Below are positions 44,291 through 53,081 of a DNA stretch of 64,000 nucleotides, one piece after another. Within the stretch, counting starts at the first letter, position 1; every line of letters starts with the position of its first letter. The notes beneath the pieces were generated by a model, which searched no databases, was not told where the DNA came from, and saw nothing but the letters and a program-made list of their open reading frames with translations. Origin of the DNA: Moanibacter sp964542645 (lineage in GTDB: Bacteria; Verrucomicrobiota; Verrucomicrobiia; Opitutales; UBA2987); assembly GCA_964542645.1 (NCBI GenBank), contig CAZIUG010000007.1, positions 372,001-436,000 of the forward strand, given 5' to 3'. A program made the translations under genes and the position numbers.

Positions 44291-45652
44291 CTATTTACCG
44301 ATACAGAAGTTTTTGAAAAGTTCATCCAAAACCAAATCGTTATCAATCGGTTCCGTTATCTCCCCCAAGCTAATTAGTGCAAACCGGAGGTCCGACACAA
44401 TTAGTTCCGGAGAATCAGACATCGTGACTCCTCTAAATGCCTTTCGAATTGATTCTTCCGAATGCTTTAGTGCTGCTGCCTGCCGAGCGTTGACCAAAAT
44501 TGCTCCTTTGGGCATTGATGCCTGAACAGAATCTAAAATTTTTTCAAAATCATTTTTAAACCCTTTTATGCCTTCACCGGTTAAAGCTGATACTCGAAAA
44601 TGCCTTGAACCTCTTAAAACTTCAGAATGAATTTCGCTATTCTGTTTGTCGATCTTGTTCTCAATTACCAGGATACGTTCCTTTTCTATATTAGCTAACT
44701 CTAAATCCTGGGTAAATCCATCCTCTTGCCTCCCAGCACTGTCTAGGACATAAAATATAAATTCCCCCGTTGCGATCTGTGCCCTTGTTTTCTCAATCCC
44801 CAAGATTTCAACCGGCCCTCCTGTCTCCCTAATACCAGCTGTGTCTACAAGATTGATCAGATGCGAACCTAAGGCGATCCGGCTTTCAACGAAATCCCTC
44901 GTTGTTCCAGGCTCATCACTAACCAGAACTCGATCCTCACCTAAAAAGGCGTTCATAAAACTGCTCTTACCCGCATTAACCGCGCCCAGAATTACAACAC
45001 GCAATCCTTCAGAATTTTGTTCATAAGCATCTGCATGGGATATTAATCCTTCTAATTCTTCTATTACCTTAAATAGTATAGTTTCGGATTCTTCCATGTT
45101 TTCTTCGGGCAACCCATCCTCGGGAAAGTCTATATATGCCTCTAAGGTTGCAATTACACTTAAAACATTAGTAACCAAAAGTTTAACAGTATTTTTGATC
45201 ACACCGTTTAACTTTGCATTTGCACTTGCTAATGCATGATCGCTCCTGGCCCTAATAACTTCTAATACAGATTCAGCCTGGGTAAGATCCATTTTCCCGT
45301 TAAGAAATGCCAGACGTGTAAATTCCCCCGGATCAGCAGCTCGGCAACCCCTTGATAAAAGGTCATCGAGAATCTTTCTTGTAATAAAGGGATTACCATG
45401 GGAAGAAATCTCAAGAGTTGGCTCACCCGTGTAGGAAGCGTCTCTTTTAAAATAGGTAAAAACAACCTGGTCGATGATTATACCATTTAAAGCACGGTAT
45501 TGACCTAACTGAGATTTCCTCGGTTCCAACGATCTGGCATGAAAAATATCCCTGGCCAAGGATTCGCAGGAGGGGCCTCCTACTCTTATTACCGAAATAG
45601 CAGACTCTCCATCCGCGGTAGCTGGTGCAACGATTGTGTCCTTCGAAGCCAT
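44291..45652 (-). CDS. mnmE: tRNA modification GTPase MnmE (TrmE)
   Basis: 453 residues. The N-terminal folate-binding domain (TIVAPATADGESAISVIRVGG, SHGNPFITRKILDDLLSRGCRAADPGEFTRLAFLNGKMDLTQAE) is followed by helical and G domains (VVILGAVNAGKSSFMNAFL, DEPGTTRDFVESRIALG, LVDTAGIRET, IENKIDK). The C-terminus ends FCIGK, with the essential Cys. Partner of MnmG, which it immediately precedes. Confidence 0.96.
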   Translation of the reverse strand: MASKDTIVAPATADGESAISVIRVGGPSCESLARDIFHARSLEPRKSQLGQYRALNGIIIDQVVFTYFKRDASYTGEPTLEISSHGNPFITRKILDDLLSRGCRAADPGEFTRLAFLNGKMDLTQAESVLEVIRARSDHALASANAKLNGVIKNTVKLLVTNVLSVIATLEAYIDFPEDGLPEENMEESETILFKVIEELEGLISHADAYEQNSEGLRVVILGAVNAGKSSFMNAFLGEDRVLVSDEPGTTRDFVESRIALGSHLINLVDTAGIRETGGPVEILGIEKTRAQIATGEFIFYVLDSAGRQEDGFTQDLELANIEKERILVIENKIDKQNSEIHSEVLRGSRHFRVSALTGEGIKGFKNDFEKILDSVQASMPKGAILVNARQAAALKHSEESIRKAFRGVTMSDSPELIVSDLRFALISLGEITEPIDNDLVLDELFKNFCIGK

Positions 45653-45756
45653 CGAAATCCGGCTGAACCAGCGCGTCTTAATTAAAGTTTTAGCAGATGC
45701 TAACCGCTCTCATGTATGGCTAACACCATTCTAATTGGATCAGCTTAATACGAAGA

Positions 45757-46821
45757 TCAGCCCTGATTACCCCCCGTTGCAGGCCTTTCTCCTCCATTAG
45801 CTAGGGAAACCTTTTCCAGTATAGCCTCCGTAATTGTCTCCATAACATCTTGATTCTCAGCAAAGTACAGTTTTGCTGCCTCTCTACCTTGGCCTACAAG
45901 GTTCCCATTATGGGCGTACCATGAACCTTTTTTCTCAATAATTTGATGTTCCATCCCTAAATCCAAAACAGAACCCGTTTTAGAAATCCCTTCGCTGTAC
46001 ATTATGTCAAATTCACATTCCGCAAAGGGTGGGGCGACTTTATTTTTCACCACCTTCACGCGCGTTCTGTTTCCAACAACCTTTCCGGTTGTATCCTTTA
46101 TTGCACCTATCCGACGTATATCCATTCGCACTGATGAGAAAAACTTAAGGGCTCTACCTCCTGGTTGGGTTTCAGGATTTCCAAACATTACACCAATTTT
46201 TTCTCGAATCTGGTTCGTAAAAAGGCAAATACACTGTGTCCGGCTGATTGCAGCAGTAAGTCGACGCATTGCTTGGCTCATTAACCGCGCCTGGGAACCG
46301 ACGGTCGCGTCTCCCATTTGGCCATCAAGTTCTTGTTTCGATACCAAAGCTGCTACAGAATCGATTACTACAATATCGACCGCTCCTGATTTTATTAGTG
46401 TTTCGGCAATATTAAGCGCATCCTCACCGCTTTCTGGCTGAGAAACTATCAAATTCTCGACATCAACACCAACTATTTGAGCATACCGGGGCTCTAAAGC
46501 GTGTTCCACATCAATAAATACCGCGGTACCTCCCTTTTTTTGGGCTTCCGCAATCAGTGCGAGGCAAAGTGTTGTTTTTCCTGAAGATTCAGGCCCAAAG
46601 ATCTCACAAATACGACCTCGGGGCAAACCTCCTACACCCAGAGCCAAATCTATCGCAACTGATCCCGTTGATATCACCTCTACGTTCATTTGCGCGGCAT
46701 CTCCCATTCGCATGATGGATCCACCCCCAAATTGCTTATTAATGGCTGATATCGCAAAATCTAAAGTTTTCTTGTCTTCCTCTTTCGTAGATTGTCCAGT
46801 TGCGGTTGCCTGTTTTACCAT
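45757..46821 (-). CDS. recA: Recombinase RecA
   Basis: 354 residues from ATG 46821 (MVKQATATGQ), matching E. coli RecA length; AGAGGG lies upstream. Walker A GPESSGKTTLCL, VFIDVEHALEPRYAQ, loop L1 region, MSQAMRRLTAAISRTQCICLFTNQIREKIGVMFGNPETQPGGRALKFFSSVR (L2 and signature) and KTGSVLDLG are intact. Forms filaments on single-stranded DNA for recombination and triggers LexA self-cleavage in the SOS response. A near-palindromic site lies at 46904-46919 upstream. Confidence 0.98.
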   Translation of the reverse strand: MVKQATATGQSTKEEDKKTLDFAISAINKQFGGGSIMRMGDAAQMNVEVISTGSVAIDLALGVGGLPRGRICEIFGPESSGKTTLCLALIAEAQKKGGTAVFIDVEHALEPRYAQIVGVDVENLIVSQPESGEDALNIAETLIKSGAVDIVVIDSVAALVSKQELDGQMGDATVGSQARLMSQAMRRLTAAISRTQCICLFTNQIREKIGVMFGNPETQPGGRALKFFSSVRMDIRRIGAIKDTTGKVVGNRTRVKVVKNKVAPPFAECEFDIMYSEGISKTGSVLDLGMEHQIIEKKGSWYAHNGNLVGQGREAAKLYFAENQDVMETITEAILEKVSLANGGERPATGGNQG

Positions 46822-46903
46822 TTTGCTTCCCTCTTTACCTCCATTTAGCCCTAACATCAATCTGGGCACACTTTCCCTAGCATCAAGCCAAATCGTGAAA
46901 AAA

Positions 46904-46919
46904 TGTTCACATGTCAACA
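46904..46919. promoter_or_regulatory. 16-bp near-palindrome upstream of recA (possible SOS operator)
   Basis: TGTTCACATGTCAACA is symmetric at 14 of 16 positions. Its minus strand includes TTGACA, a good -35 hexamer for the recA promoter, 83 bp before the start codon. A repressor bound here would block recA. The LexA motif reported for Verrucomicrobia is TGTTC-N4-GAACA (14 bp); this site has a longer spacer, so LexA binding is uncertain. Confidence 0.4.
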
Positions 46920-46969
46920 TCTATGATTATCTTGTAAAGTCCAAGGTAATCGGGTAATAATGAGTAGCG

Positions 46970-47614
46970 ATGAAGAAAGCTTTGATCATCTATGGTGGAT
47001 TCGTGGGCCATGAACCTCTGGAAAGTACAGAATTTTGGTCCGACATCCTTGAAGGAGATGGGATGGAGGTGTCCCGGTCAGAATCATTGGCGGATTTAAC
47101 CGACCCCAATCTTTCTAAAGAATACGACCTCATCATTCCGAATTGGACGATGGGATCGCTGACTGACGAACAAGTGAAAGGTCTTGAAGCCGCCGTAATA
47201 TCTGGAACTGGGCTAGGGGGATGGCACGGCGGTATGGGAGATGCTTTTAGGGCTAATGCGAGATACAATTTTATTACGGGAGGACAATTTGTCGCCCACC
47301 CTGGGGGAATAAAGGAATACACGGTAAATATAACCGATAAAAATCATGCTATCACAGCAGGATTAGAAGATTTTCAAATTGTTTCGGAACAGTATTATTT
47401 ACACGTTGATCCGGCAAATCACGTCCTTGCGAATACAACCTTCGACGGAACTGGAGCTCCCTGGACATGTGGCGTTGTAATGCCAGTTGTCTGGACAAAG
47501 TCCTGGGGTAGGGGAAGAGTTTTCTATTGCTCGCTCGGACACACAGTCGCGGATTTTAAGATTCCTGGGTGCCAGGAAATCATCCGCCGCGGTCTTTTAT
47601 GGGCCAAGAATTAG
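46970..47614 (+). CDS. ThuA-like domain protein
   Basis: 214 residues of the class I glutamine-amidotransferase-like ThuA fold: KALIIYGGFVGHEP, YDLIIPNWTMGSLTDEQVKGLEAAV, GTGLGGWHGGMGDAF, FITGGQFVAHPGG, HAITAGLEDFQIVSEQYYLHVDP, and PVVWTKSWGRGRVFYCSLGHTVADF. ThuA-type proteins are linked to sugar metabolism (trehalose utilisation in rhizobia) and are abundant in Verrucomicrobia and Planctomycetes; the enzymatic role is not settled. Complete, no signal peptide. Divergent from recA. Confidence 0.88.
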   Translation: MKKALIIYGGFVGHEPLESTEFWSDILEGDGMEVSRSESLADLTDPNLSKEYDLIIPNWTMGSLTDEQVKGLEAAVISGTGLGGWHGGMGDAFRANARYNFITGGQFVAHPGGIKEYTVNITDKNHAITAGLEDFQIVSEQYYLHVDPANHVLANTTFDGTGAPWTCGVVMPVVWTKSWGRGRVFYCSLGHTVADFKIPGCQEIIRRGLLWAKN

Positions 47615-47875
47615 GTTTTAAAGTTTTCCTTAAACTAAAGGAGGCAATTCCGGTCGGGCAGCCGCGAATATTTCAAGACTCATTAAGAAGGTTCGGGCCA
47701 GCAACACGACGCATCGCCCCGCGAACTCCGGCCCCTCGTAAAAGAAGTTTATTCGCAAAATTCATCACCGCATCGGCTACTTGAGTGGTAATATTCTCGT
47801 CGAGGATCTCACTTTGCTATTCAGACTATTGTTGCAAACTCGGAATACTCTAGAAGAATGGGGTTTTCGACGAGG

Positions 47876-48703
47876 ATGCAATTCATTGTAACAGCGCTCC
47901 GTGCTGAAGCGGTTCCCCTAATCCGCAAATTTGGACTCAGCCAGAACACCTCATCGAGCCCCTTTCAACGCTTTGAGAGTAAAGAGATAACTCTGGTCGT
48001 GAGCGGGGTAGGGAAGGTTCTATCCGCGATTGCAACCACCTGGATTCTTAATCAGGCCGAATGCCGCGAAACTTCGTCAGCATTAAATTTCGGCCTCTGC
48101 GGATGTGCGGACAGAAACATTCCGCTAGGTAGCCTAGCGGTAATAAATAAAATTACGGACCATGGATCCGGACGTAATTTTTATCCCGAGCTTTTGTTCC
48201 GTCACACATCCGTCGAATCTTCGCTAACGACTCATGATGCACCAGTTTTTTGCGATGCCCACGATGGCACGCCGGCCGGGATGGCCGATATGGAAGCAAG
48301 CGGTTTCTTCCAGGCAGCCGCAAAGACCCTGCCGCTTGAACGTATTCTCTGTCTAAAGTTGGTGTCAGATTATTTGGAGCCGCGAGAATTTGAGGCAAAA
48401 GCTGTCGAGGATCTAGTGGAAGCTAGAGTAGGGGAGATCGAACAGATTTTAGCAAACGGACGCCTCCCTATAAGAAATCAGAACCATTTTAACTCTCTAG
48501 ATTCACAGATTCTCAATGCAATTGAGAAAAACCTCCGCTTAACATTCACCCAAAAGCACCAGATGCACTTATGGGCATTGGGATTCGTCATTAGGAACGG
48601 GACCAGTCTTAAAAGTCTGGAATCATTTTCTACTAGGTCATCGGTGAATAGGCGAGATAGAAATAAAAAACTGGCAGAAATAAAGGCTATCCTTTCGCAA
48701 TGA
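47876..48703 (+). CDS. Nucleoside phosphorylase/MTA-SAH-nucleosidase-like protein
   Basis: 275 residues from ATG 47876 (MQFIVTALRAEAVPLI), which matches family N-termini; ATG 47858 is also in frame. Core elements: VVSGVGKVLSAIATTWIL, NFGLCGCADRNIPLGSLAVINKITD, GMADMEASGFFQAAA (ribose-binding Met-Glu) and LCLKLVSDYLEP (catalytic-type Asp in SD). About 90 extra C-terminal residues are helical and basic, beyond the usual ~230. It overlaps the radical SAM gene by 4 bases. Cleaving 5'-deoxyadenosine or MTA produced by radical SAM chemistry is a plausible role, inferred from context. Confidence 0.75.
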   Translation: MQFIVTALRAEAVPLIRKFGLSQNTSSSPFQRFESKEITLVVSGVGKVLSAIATTWILNQAECRETSSALNFGLCGCADRNIPLGSLAVINKITDHGSGRNFYPELLFRHTSVESSLTTHDAPVFCDAHDGTPAGMADMEASGFFQAAAKTLPLERILCLKLVSDYLEPREFEAKAVEDLVEARVGEIEQILANGRLPIRNQNHFNSLDSQILNAIEKNLRLTFTQKHQMHLWALGFVIRNGTSLKSLESFSTRSSVNRRDRNKKLAEIKAILSQ

Positions 48704-49719
48704 AATTAAGTCCCAATTTTTCGCATATCTACATAGAGGAAAATGCTATTCCTTACAAATGGACGCAACACATCCTTACCCGATTTCCCAAGGCAGCTGT
48801 AATCCATATAAGCGATTACAAGGAAGTTTTTACCCGTTCGGGACAGAATTTCCGACTACAGAAGGAGAGTATGAAATTAATCCTAGCTGTGAAAAAAGAC
48901 CGCTTTCTTTACCCGGGGAGCCCTAATGCACAGAACTTTGGCCTGACAAATTTCTACTACAACGCACTTATTCTAAACTGCCTCTACGACTGCACCTACT
49001 GCTACCTTCAGGGTATGTACACTTCTGGAAATCCGCTTTTATTTGTTAATCTAGAAGACTACTTCACAGCCACAAGCCAAGCTCTTCACAGACGGGAAGA
49101 TCCTTATTCTCCTCTCTATCTCGCTATTTCCTATGACACCGATTTGCTTGCCTTTGAATCCATCATCCCCTACTGCCGCGAATGGGTCCAATTTGCTAGA
49201 AATACGCCTGAACTTCTCATCGAGATCAGAACCAAAAGCGCCAACTTTGGATCAATCAGGGATTTAGAACCAACCGACCAGGTGGTTTTGGCCTGGACAC
49301 TGTCTCCTTCCATCGTCACTCGTACCTATGAGAAAGGAGCTCCGCCCTTACTCCATCGACTTGAGGCTGCCAAGAGAGCCATCGATAACGGCTGGCAAGT
49401 GCGGCTTTGTTTTGATCCAGTACTCCGCACAGAGAATTGGTTGGAACATTACTCAGCCTGCATTGAGGAGACATTCAAGGTAATTGCAGCCAACAGCATT
49501 CACGATGTTACAATAGGCGGATTTCGTGTAAGTGCCGATCATTTCAAGGAAATGCGCTCGGTTCGACACGATTCCGCACTTCTCTACTATCCATACAAAA
49601 GAAAAGGAAACATTGTCTCTTATTCGGAAAACGAAAATTCTGAGATAAACAAGTTTATGATCGAGAAATTAAAAATGTATATTCCTAAAGATAGGATAGC
49701 AGCATGGACGTCGCTATAG
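48700..49719 (+). CDS. Spore-photoproduct-lyase-like radical SAM protein
   Basis: 339 residues. The radical SAM cluster ligands are C94-x3-C98-x2-C101 in NCLYDCTYCYLQGMYTS, which with NFYYNALILNC resembles SplB, the enzyme that reverses the thymine dimer called spore photoproduct. Further SPL-like features are LAISYDTDLLAFE, IEIRTKSAN, VVLAWTLSP and a C-terminal RLCFDPVL region. This organism has no visible sporulation genes, so a role in direct repair of UV damage or another C-C bond reversal is inferred. It overlaps both neighbours (4 and 16 bases). Confidence 0.8.
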   Translation: MKLSPNFSHIYIEENAIPYKWTQHILTRFPKAAVIHISDYKEVFTRSGQNFRLQKESMKLILAVKKDRFLYPGSPNAQNFGLTNFYYNALILNCLYDCTYCYLQGMYTSGNPLLFVNLEDYFTATSQALHRREDPYSPLYLAISYDTDLLAFESIIPYCREWVQFARNTPELLIEIRTKSANFGSIRDLEPTDQVVLAWTLSPSIVTRTYEKGAPPLLHRLEAAKRAIDNGWQVRLCFDPVLRTENWLEHYSACIEETFKVIAANSIHDVTIGGFRVSADHFKEMRSVRHDSALLYYPYKRKGNIVSYSENENSEINKFMIEKLKMYIPKDRIAAWTSL

Positions 49720-50930
49720 TCACTGGCGCTGCATCTGGAATAGGGCTCGCCATTTCCAGAAAGCTCGTCGAGATAGGTTGTCGGGTCTACGGCTTAGGCG
49801 GCAATTTCGTCAATACGCCGTACAGCCACGAATACTTTATTCCAACTCCTTGCGAACTGACCGAAATTGAGGCCATTAAAGAGAAGGTCGAACAGATTCT
49901 AGCCAAAGAAGGCGGTGTTTTCATACTTGTCAATAACGCGAAATACTTCGGATCAAAGCCCTTTCTCGATGAAGTAAATCTAGCTGAATTCGAAACCGTA
50001 ATCAGAATAAACCTCCTTTGCCCTCTAATTCTTACCCGGTTGGCACTACCGAGCTTGGAGAAATTACAAGGCTTTATAATTAATATCGCGTCAGGCTCTC
50101 CGGAATCCGCCCGTGGCGGTCCTGCCGGAGCAAGTGCTGCAGGAGGCTTACGCTGGATGGGGGAGGCGCTTTTTGAGGAATGTCGTGGGTCTGGCGTTAA
50201 GGTCACAACCATTTTCCCGCAGGCGAACCGGCAGGGGCCGGTTCAAGCCGACACTCATTCGGAAGGTTCCCAGACCACCATTGCTCCTGATGCCGTCGCT
50301 AGAGCGGTCGAGAGGATCATACGTGAGTCCGACGAAAATGTAATCACGGAAATTGTCATCCGCCCACAGCGGCTTACCGAGAGACCGATCCCCGCACCAC
50401 TTCTCATACCCTCTCCTAAGATCCCCAGAGCAATTACTCCAGACCGACCAAAATCTACTCTGCGCGCTCTCGCTGAAGCTGAGGAAGCCATAGCCAGCGC
50501 AGCAAAGAAGGCTAGAAAGATATCAAAAAAAGATATGCCCCCGCGGACAAAATCAGAGGAGGAGAAATCTCAAGAATCCTCTAGCGCGGCCAAGGAATCC
50601 GTTTTGCAGAAACCCCCTAGCCCACGCCGAAAAATAAAGAAGCCCATTGAGCCCAAATTAAAAAAGGGGGGGAAATCCCAAGCGAATAAAGCGGTTCGAA
50701 AAATTAAGAAAGCTCCCAAGAAATCCGGAGTAGGGGAGATCGAGAAGAAAAAGACGAAAACCAAAGATTCCTCGCAAACAACTAAGCCTCGGGCGAAACC
50801 AAACCGATCATCGCCAGAGAATGCCTCACCCGCAGTAGTTCCAGCACAAAAACTGCAATCGAGAAGAACTAAGGGTCCTCGTCCTGACCCAAAAAGGAAC
50901 CGCAGAATCACACCTGGCCCTGCTTCCTAG
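49704..50930 (+). CDS. SDR-fold protein lacking catalytic Tyr/Lys, with long basic tail
   Basis: 408 residues. Residues 1-225 form a short-chain dehydrogenase Rossmann domain: TGAASGIG (7-14), LVNNAK (75-80) and FIINIASGS with Ser130. The Tyr and Lys expected 13 and 17 residues after Ser130 are Ala143 and Gly147, in GPAGASAAGGLRWM, so classical oxidoreductase activity is unlikely. Residues ~231-408 are a disordered Lys/Pro/Ser/Arg-rich tail resembling histone-like or DNA-binding tails. Coupled by a 16-base overlap to the SPL-like gene, it may be a DNA-binding partner of that enzyme (inference). Confidence 0.8.
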   Translation: MDVAIVTGAASGIGLAISRKLVEIGCRVYGLGGNFVNTPYSHEYFIPTPCELTEIEAIKEKVEQILAKEGGVFILVNNAKYFGSKPFLDEVNLAEFETVIRINLLCPLILTRLALPSLEKLQGFIINIASGSPESARGGPAGASAAGGLRWMGEALFEECRGSGVKVTTIFPQANRQGPVQADTHSEGSQTTIAPDAVARAVERIIRESDENVITEIVIRPQRLTERPIPAPLLIPSPKIPRAITPDRPKSTLRALAEAEEAIASAAKKARKISKKDMPPRTKSEEEKSQESSSAAKESVLQKPPSPRRKIKKPIEPKLKKGGKSQANKAVRKIKKAPKKSGVGEIEKKKTKTKDSSQTTKPRAKPNRSSPENASPAVVPAQKLQSRRTKGPRPDPKRNRRITPGPAS

Positions 50931-51104
50931 TTCGACCCAATCCTCTAAGGAAAAGATGCAACTGCAATCTTATCGCATCGAAGTTACCTTCTCGGATTGT
51001 TACTGCATTTTTAATCCTTCCGCGTTTTCAAAGGGGGGGATTTCCCCATTGACCCAAAGGCAACAAGTGGCAATCTCACGCTTTATTTTGGCCTAAAAAC
51101 AGAG

Positions 51105-52463
51105 ATGAACCGAGTATACCTGAAGACCTACGGCTGCCAGATGAACATCCGTGACTCTGAGGCAGTAGCAGCCATGCTGCGTGAACGTGGCTATAGTGTA
51201 GTCGACAGTGAGCACGACGCCGATGTTGTCCTGCTCAATACTTGTGCCGTTCGTGATCAATCCGAACAAAAGGCGATTGGGAAGACCGGTTATCTCGCCA
51301 AACGTAAACACCGGGATCCAGAATTTGTCATAGGAATTCTTGGATGCATGGCCCAGAATCGGGGAACTGCTCTGCTCGAGCGTCTTCCAGACCTCGATCT
51401 CCTTGTCGGCACTCAGAAATTCCATCGGGTCCCAGACCATCTTGATAACTTGAAGGCGGCTCTTCAGGGACAAGGCCCGAAACCTTATTCTATTATCGAT
51501 CTAGACGAAGAAGCAGGTTCTCAAAATACAATCCGCGCACACGAAATTGGTAAGCGAAAAGTGAGCGCATTCGTTTCCATTATGCAGGGATGCAATATGA
51601 AGTGCTCCTTTTGCATCGTGCCAAAAACGCGCGGCTCTGAACGCAGTCGATCGATTGACGACATCGTCAAGGAGGTTGAAGAACTCGCTGCTTCTGGAAC
51701 CCGTGAAGTGACTCTGCTCGGACAGATTGTGACCAGCTATGGTCGAGGCGAAATCCCCCAAAAGGACGGGAAAGGACCATTCGTCCAGCTTCTTGAGGCG
51801 GTAAGTAGGATAATCGGTATCGAGAGGATCCGTTTCACCTCGCCCCATCCTCTCGGTTTCAAAAGAGATCTAGTGGAAACTTACGGTCGGCTGCCTGAAC
51901 TCTGCGAGTACGTCCATCTCCCTCTCCAAAGTGGCTCCAATAGAATCCTCAGATCGATGAAGAGACCTTACTCTCGAGAGCGCTATAGGCAGATCGTAAA
52001 TGCGCTCCGAACAGTTGTTCCCGATATCTACCTATCAACCGACGTGATTGTTGGGTTCCCAGGAGAAACAGAAAGGGACTTTGAGGAAACACAACAGTTT
52101 TTCCAAGAGATCGGCTTCGATATGGCCTATATCTTCAAGTACAGCAAACGCAGTGGAACTCCTTCCGCGACAATGGAAAACCAAGTGCCCAAAGAAGTGA
52201 AAGAGGAACGGAATCAGATTCTCCTTAAAATACTCGAAAAAGGCTCTCTGGATCGCAGTCAATCCCTTGTCGGCTCCACTCAGGAGGTCTTGGTAGAAGG
52301 TCCCGCTCGCAGAGGGCAAAATACCTTTACTGGGAGAACACGCGGTAATCGTAAAGTTGTTTTCTTTGGACAAGAACATCTCGTAGGAGAATTAGTGCCC
52401 TTAAGAATCGAAGGCGCAACCGTCAGTACTCTGCAAGGAGCTCTGCTTCCAGTAAGTGCCTAA
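51105..52463 (+). CDS. miaB: tRNA-2-methylthio-N6-dimethylallyladenosine synthase MiaB
   Basis: 452 residues. The methylthiotransferase N-terminal domain has three cysteines (YLKTYGCQMNIRDSE, LLNTCAVRD, LGCMAQNRG). The radical SAM core has CNMKCSFCIVPKTRG and REVTLLGQIVTSYGRG, and the C-terminal TRAM domain follows (VEGPARRGQNTFTGRTRGNRKVVF). YVHLPLQSGSNRILRSMKRPYSRERY is the family signature. It adds the methylthio group to i6A37 of tRNAs. Note QIVTSY in place of the usual QNVNSY. Confidence 0.95.
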   Translation: MNRVYLKTYGCQMNIRDSEAVAAMLRERGYSVVDSEHDADVVLLNTCAVRDQSEQKAIGKTGYLAKRKHRDPEFVIGILGCMAQNRGTALLERLPDLDLLVGTQKFHRVPDHLDNLKAALQGQGPKPYSIIDLDEEAGSQNTIRAHEIGKRKVSAFVSIMQGCNMKCSFCIVPKTRGSERSRSIDDIVKEVEELAASGTREVTLLGQIVTSYGRGEIPQKDGKGPFVQLLEAVSRIIGIERIRFTSPHPLGFKRDLVETYGRLPELCEYVHLPLQSGSNRILRSMKRPYSRERYRQIVNALRTVVPDIYLSTDVIVGFPGETERDFEETQQFFQEIGFDMAYIFKYSKRSGTPSATMENQVPKEVKEERNQILLKILEKGSLDRSQSLVGSTQEVLVEGPARRGQNTFTGRTRGNRKVVFFGQEHLVGELVPLRIEGATVSTLQGALLPVSA

Positions 52464-52484
52464 CCGATTCGAAATGTAACCAAG

Positions 52485-52500
52485 ATCAAATGCATTTGAT
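52485..52500. repeat. 16-bp perfect palindrome after miaB
   Basis: ATCAAATGCATTTGAT is self-complementary and lies in the 81-bp gap between miaB and the following membrane protein gene. Without a T-run it is not a clear terminator; it could bind a dimeric regulator. Confidence 0.4.
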
Positions 52501-52544
52501 TCTCAAAGCCCTTATTTATTGATTGAAGCAAAATCCTCAATTTA

Positions 52545-53081
52545 ATGTCCCTTTTCTCTGCTACCTTGTTCGCCGGAGTATCCCTTGTTCTTACAGGAGG
52601 AATCTTGGTTTGGAATAGGAGATCCGTAGGTCAGTTCGCCAAGAAATCCCTCCGCTCCTTTCCCGTCACGCTGATCATAATGAGTGTGGCAGGAAGTTGG
52701 TTTCTATATAATATAATTCGTCTGGGAGTAGCCGATTTTGGGAATTATAAAGAATTCCTCTTCATCTTCTTTTTGGGAATTTGCTTCTTCGCCTTTTTTC
52801 ATGCTCGCGACTTTCTCGCAGTTCGGGGCGGAGCGGTTCTGGTGATGTTACTGGCGAAGGTCCTGCTCGAAGCTGCTTACATGCAAGAACCGCAGAGCCG
52901 GCTTTTTATGGTAGGCTTCGTCTATCTCTGCGTTATTACCGCCCTTTACTTAGGAACCGCACCCTACCGATTGCGCGACTTTTTTGATTGGCTTTTTGCC
53001 AAGGACAAACGTGCTAAACTTCTCGGTTACCTTTTTGGCCTCTACGGTATTTTTCTTTGCGGTATTGCTTTTACATACTAG
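52545..53081 (+). CDS. Hypothetical polytopic membrane protein
   Basis: 178 residues with about six membrane helices (6-22, 40-58, 68-85, 94-110, 118-136, 157-176). Small charged loops include WNRRSVGQFAKKSLRSFP and KDKRAKLLGY. Aromatic residues are frequent. I do not recognise a family. It sits between miaB and gmk on the same strand. Confidence 0.75.
   Translation: MSLFSATLFAGVSLVLTGGILVWNRRSVGQFAKKSLRSFPVTLIIMSVAGSWFLYNIIRLGVADFGNYKEFLFIFFLGICFFAFFHARDFLAVRGGAVLVMLLAKVLLEAAYMQEPQSRLFMVGFVYLCVITALYLGTAPYRLRDFFDWLFAKDKRAKLLGYLFGLYGIFLCGIAFTY

Noticed and set aside
46822..46920. Longer RecA start upstream of 46821
   Set aside because: It would run through the promoter palindrome; ATG 46821 gives the standard length.
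50640..50930. Lys-rich 3' part of the SDR gene as a separate histone-like gene
   Set aside because: No internal start with a ribosome site is evident and the frame is continuous with the SDR domain.
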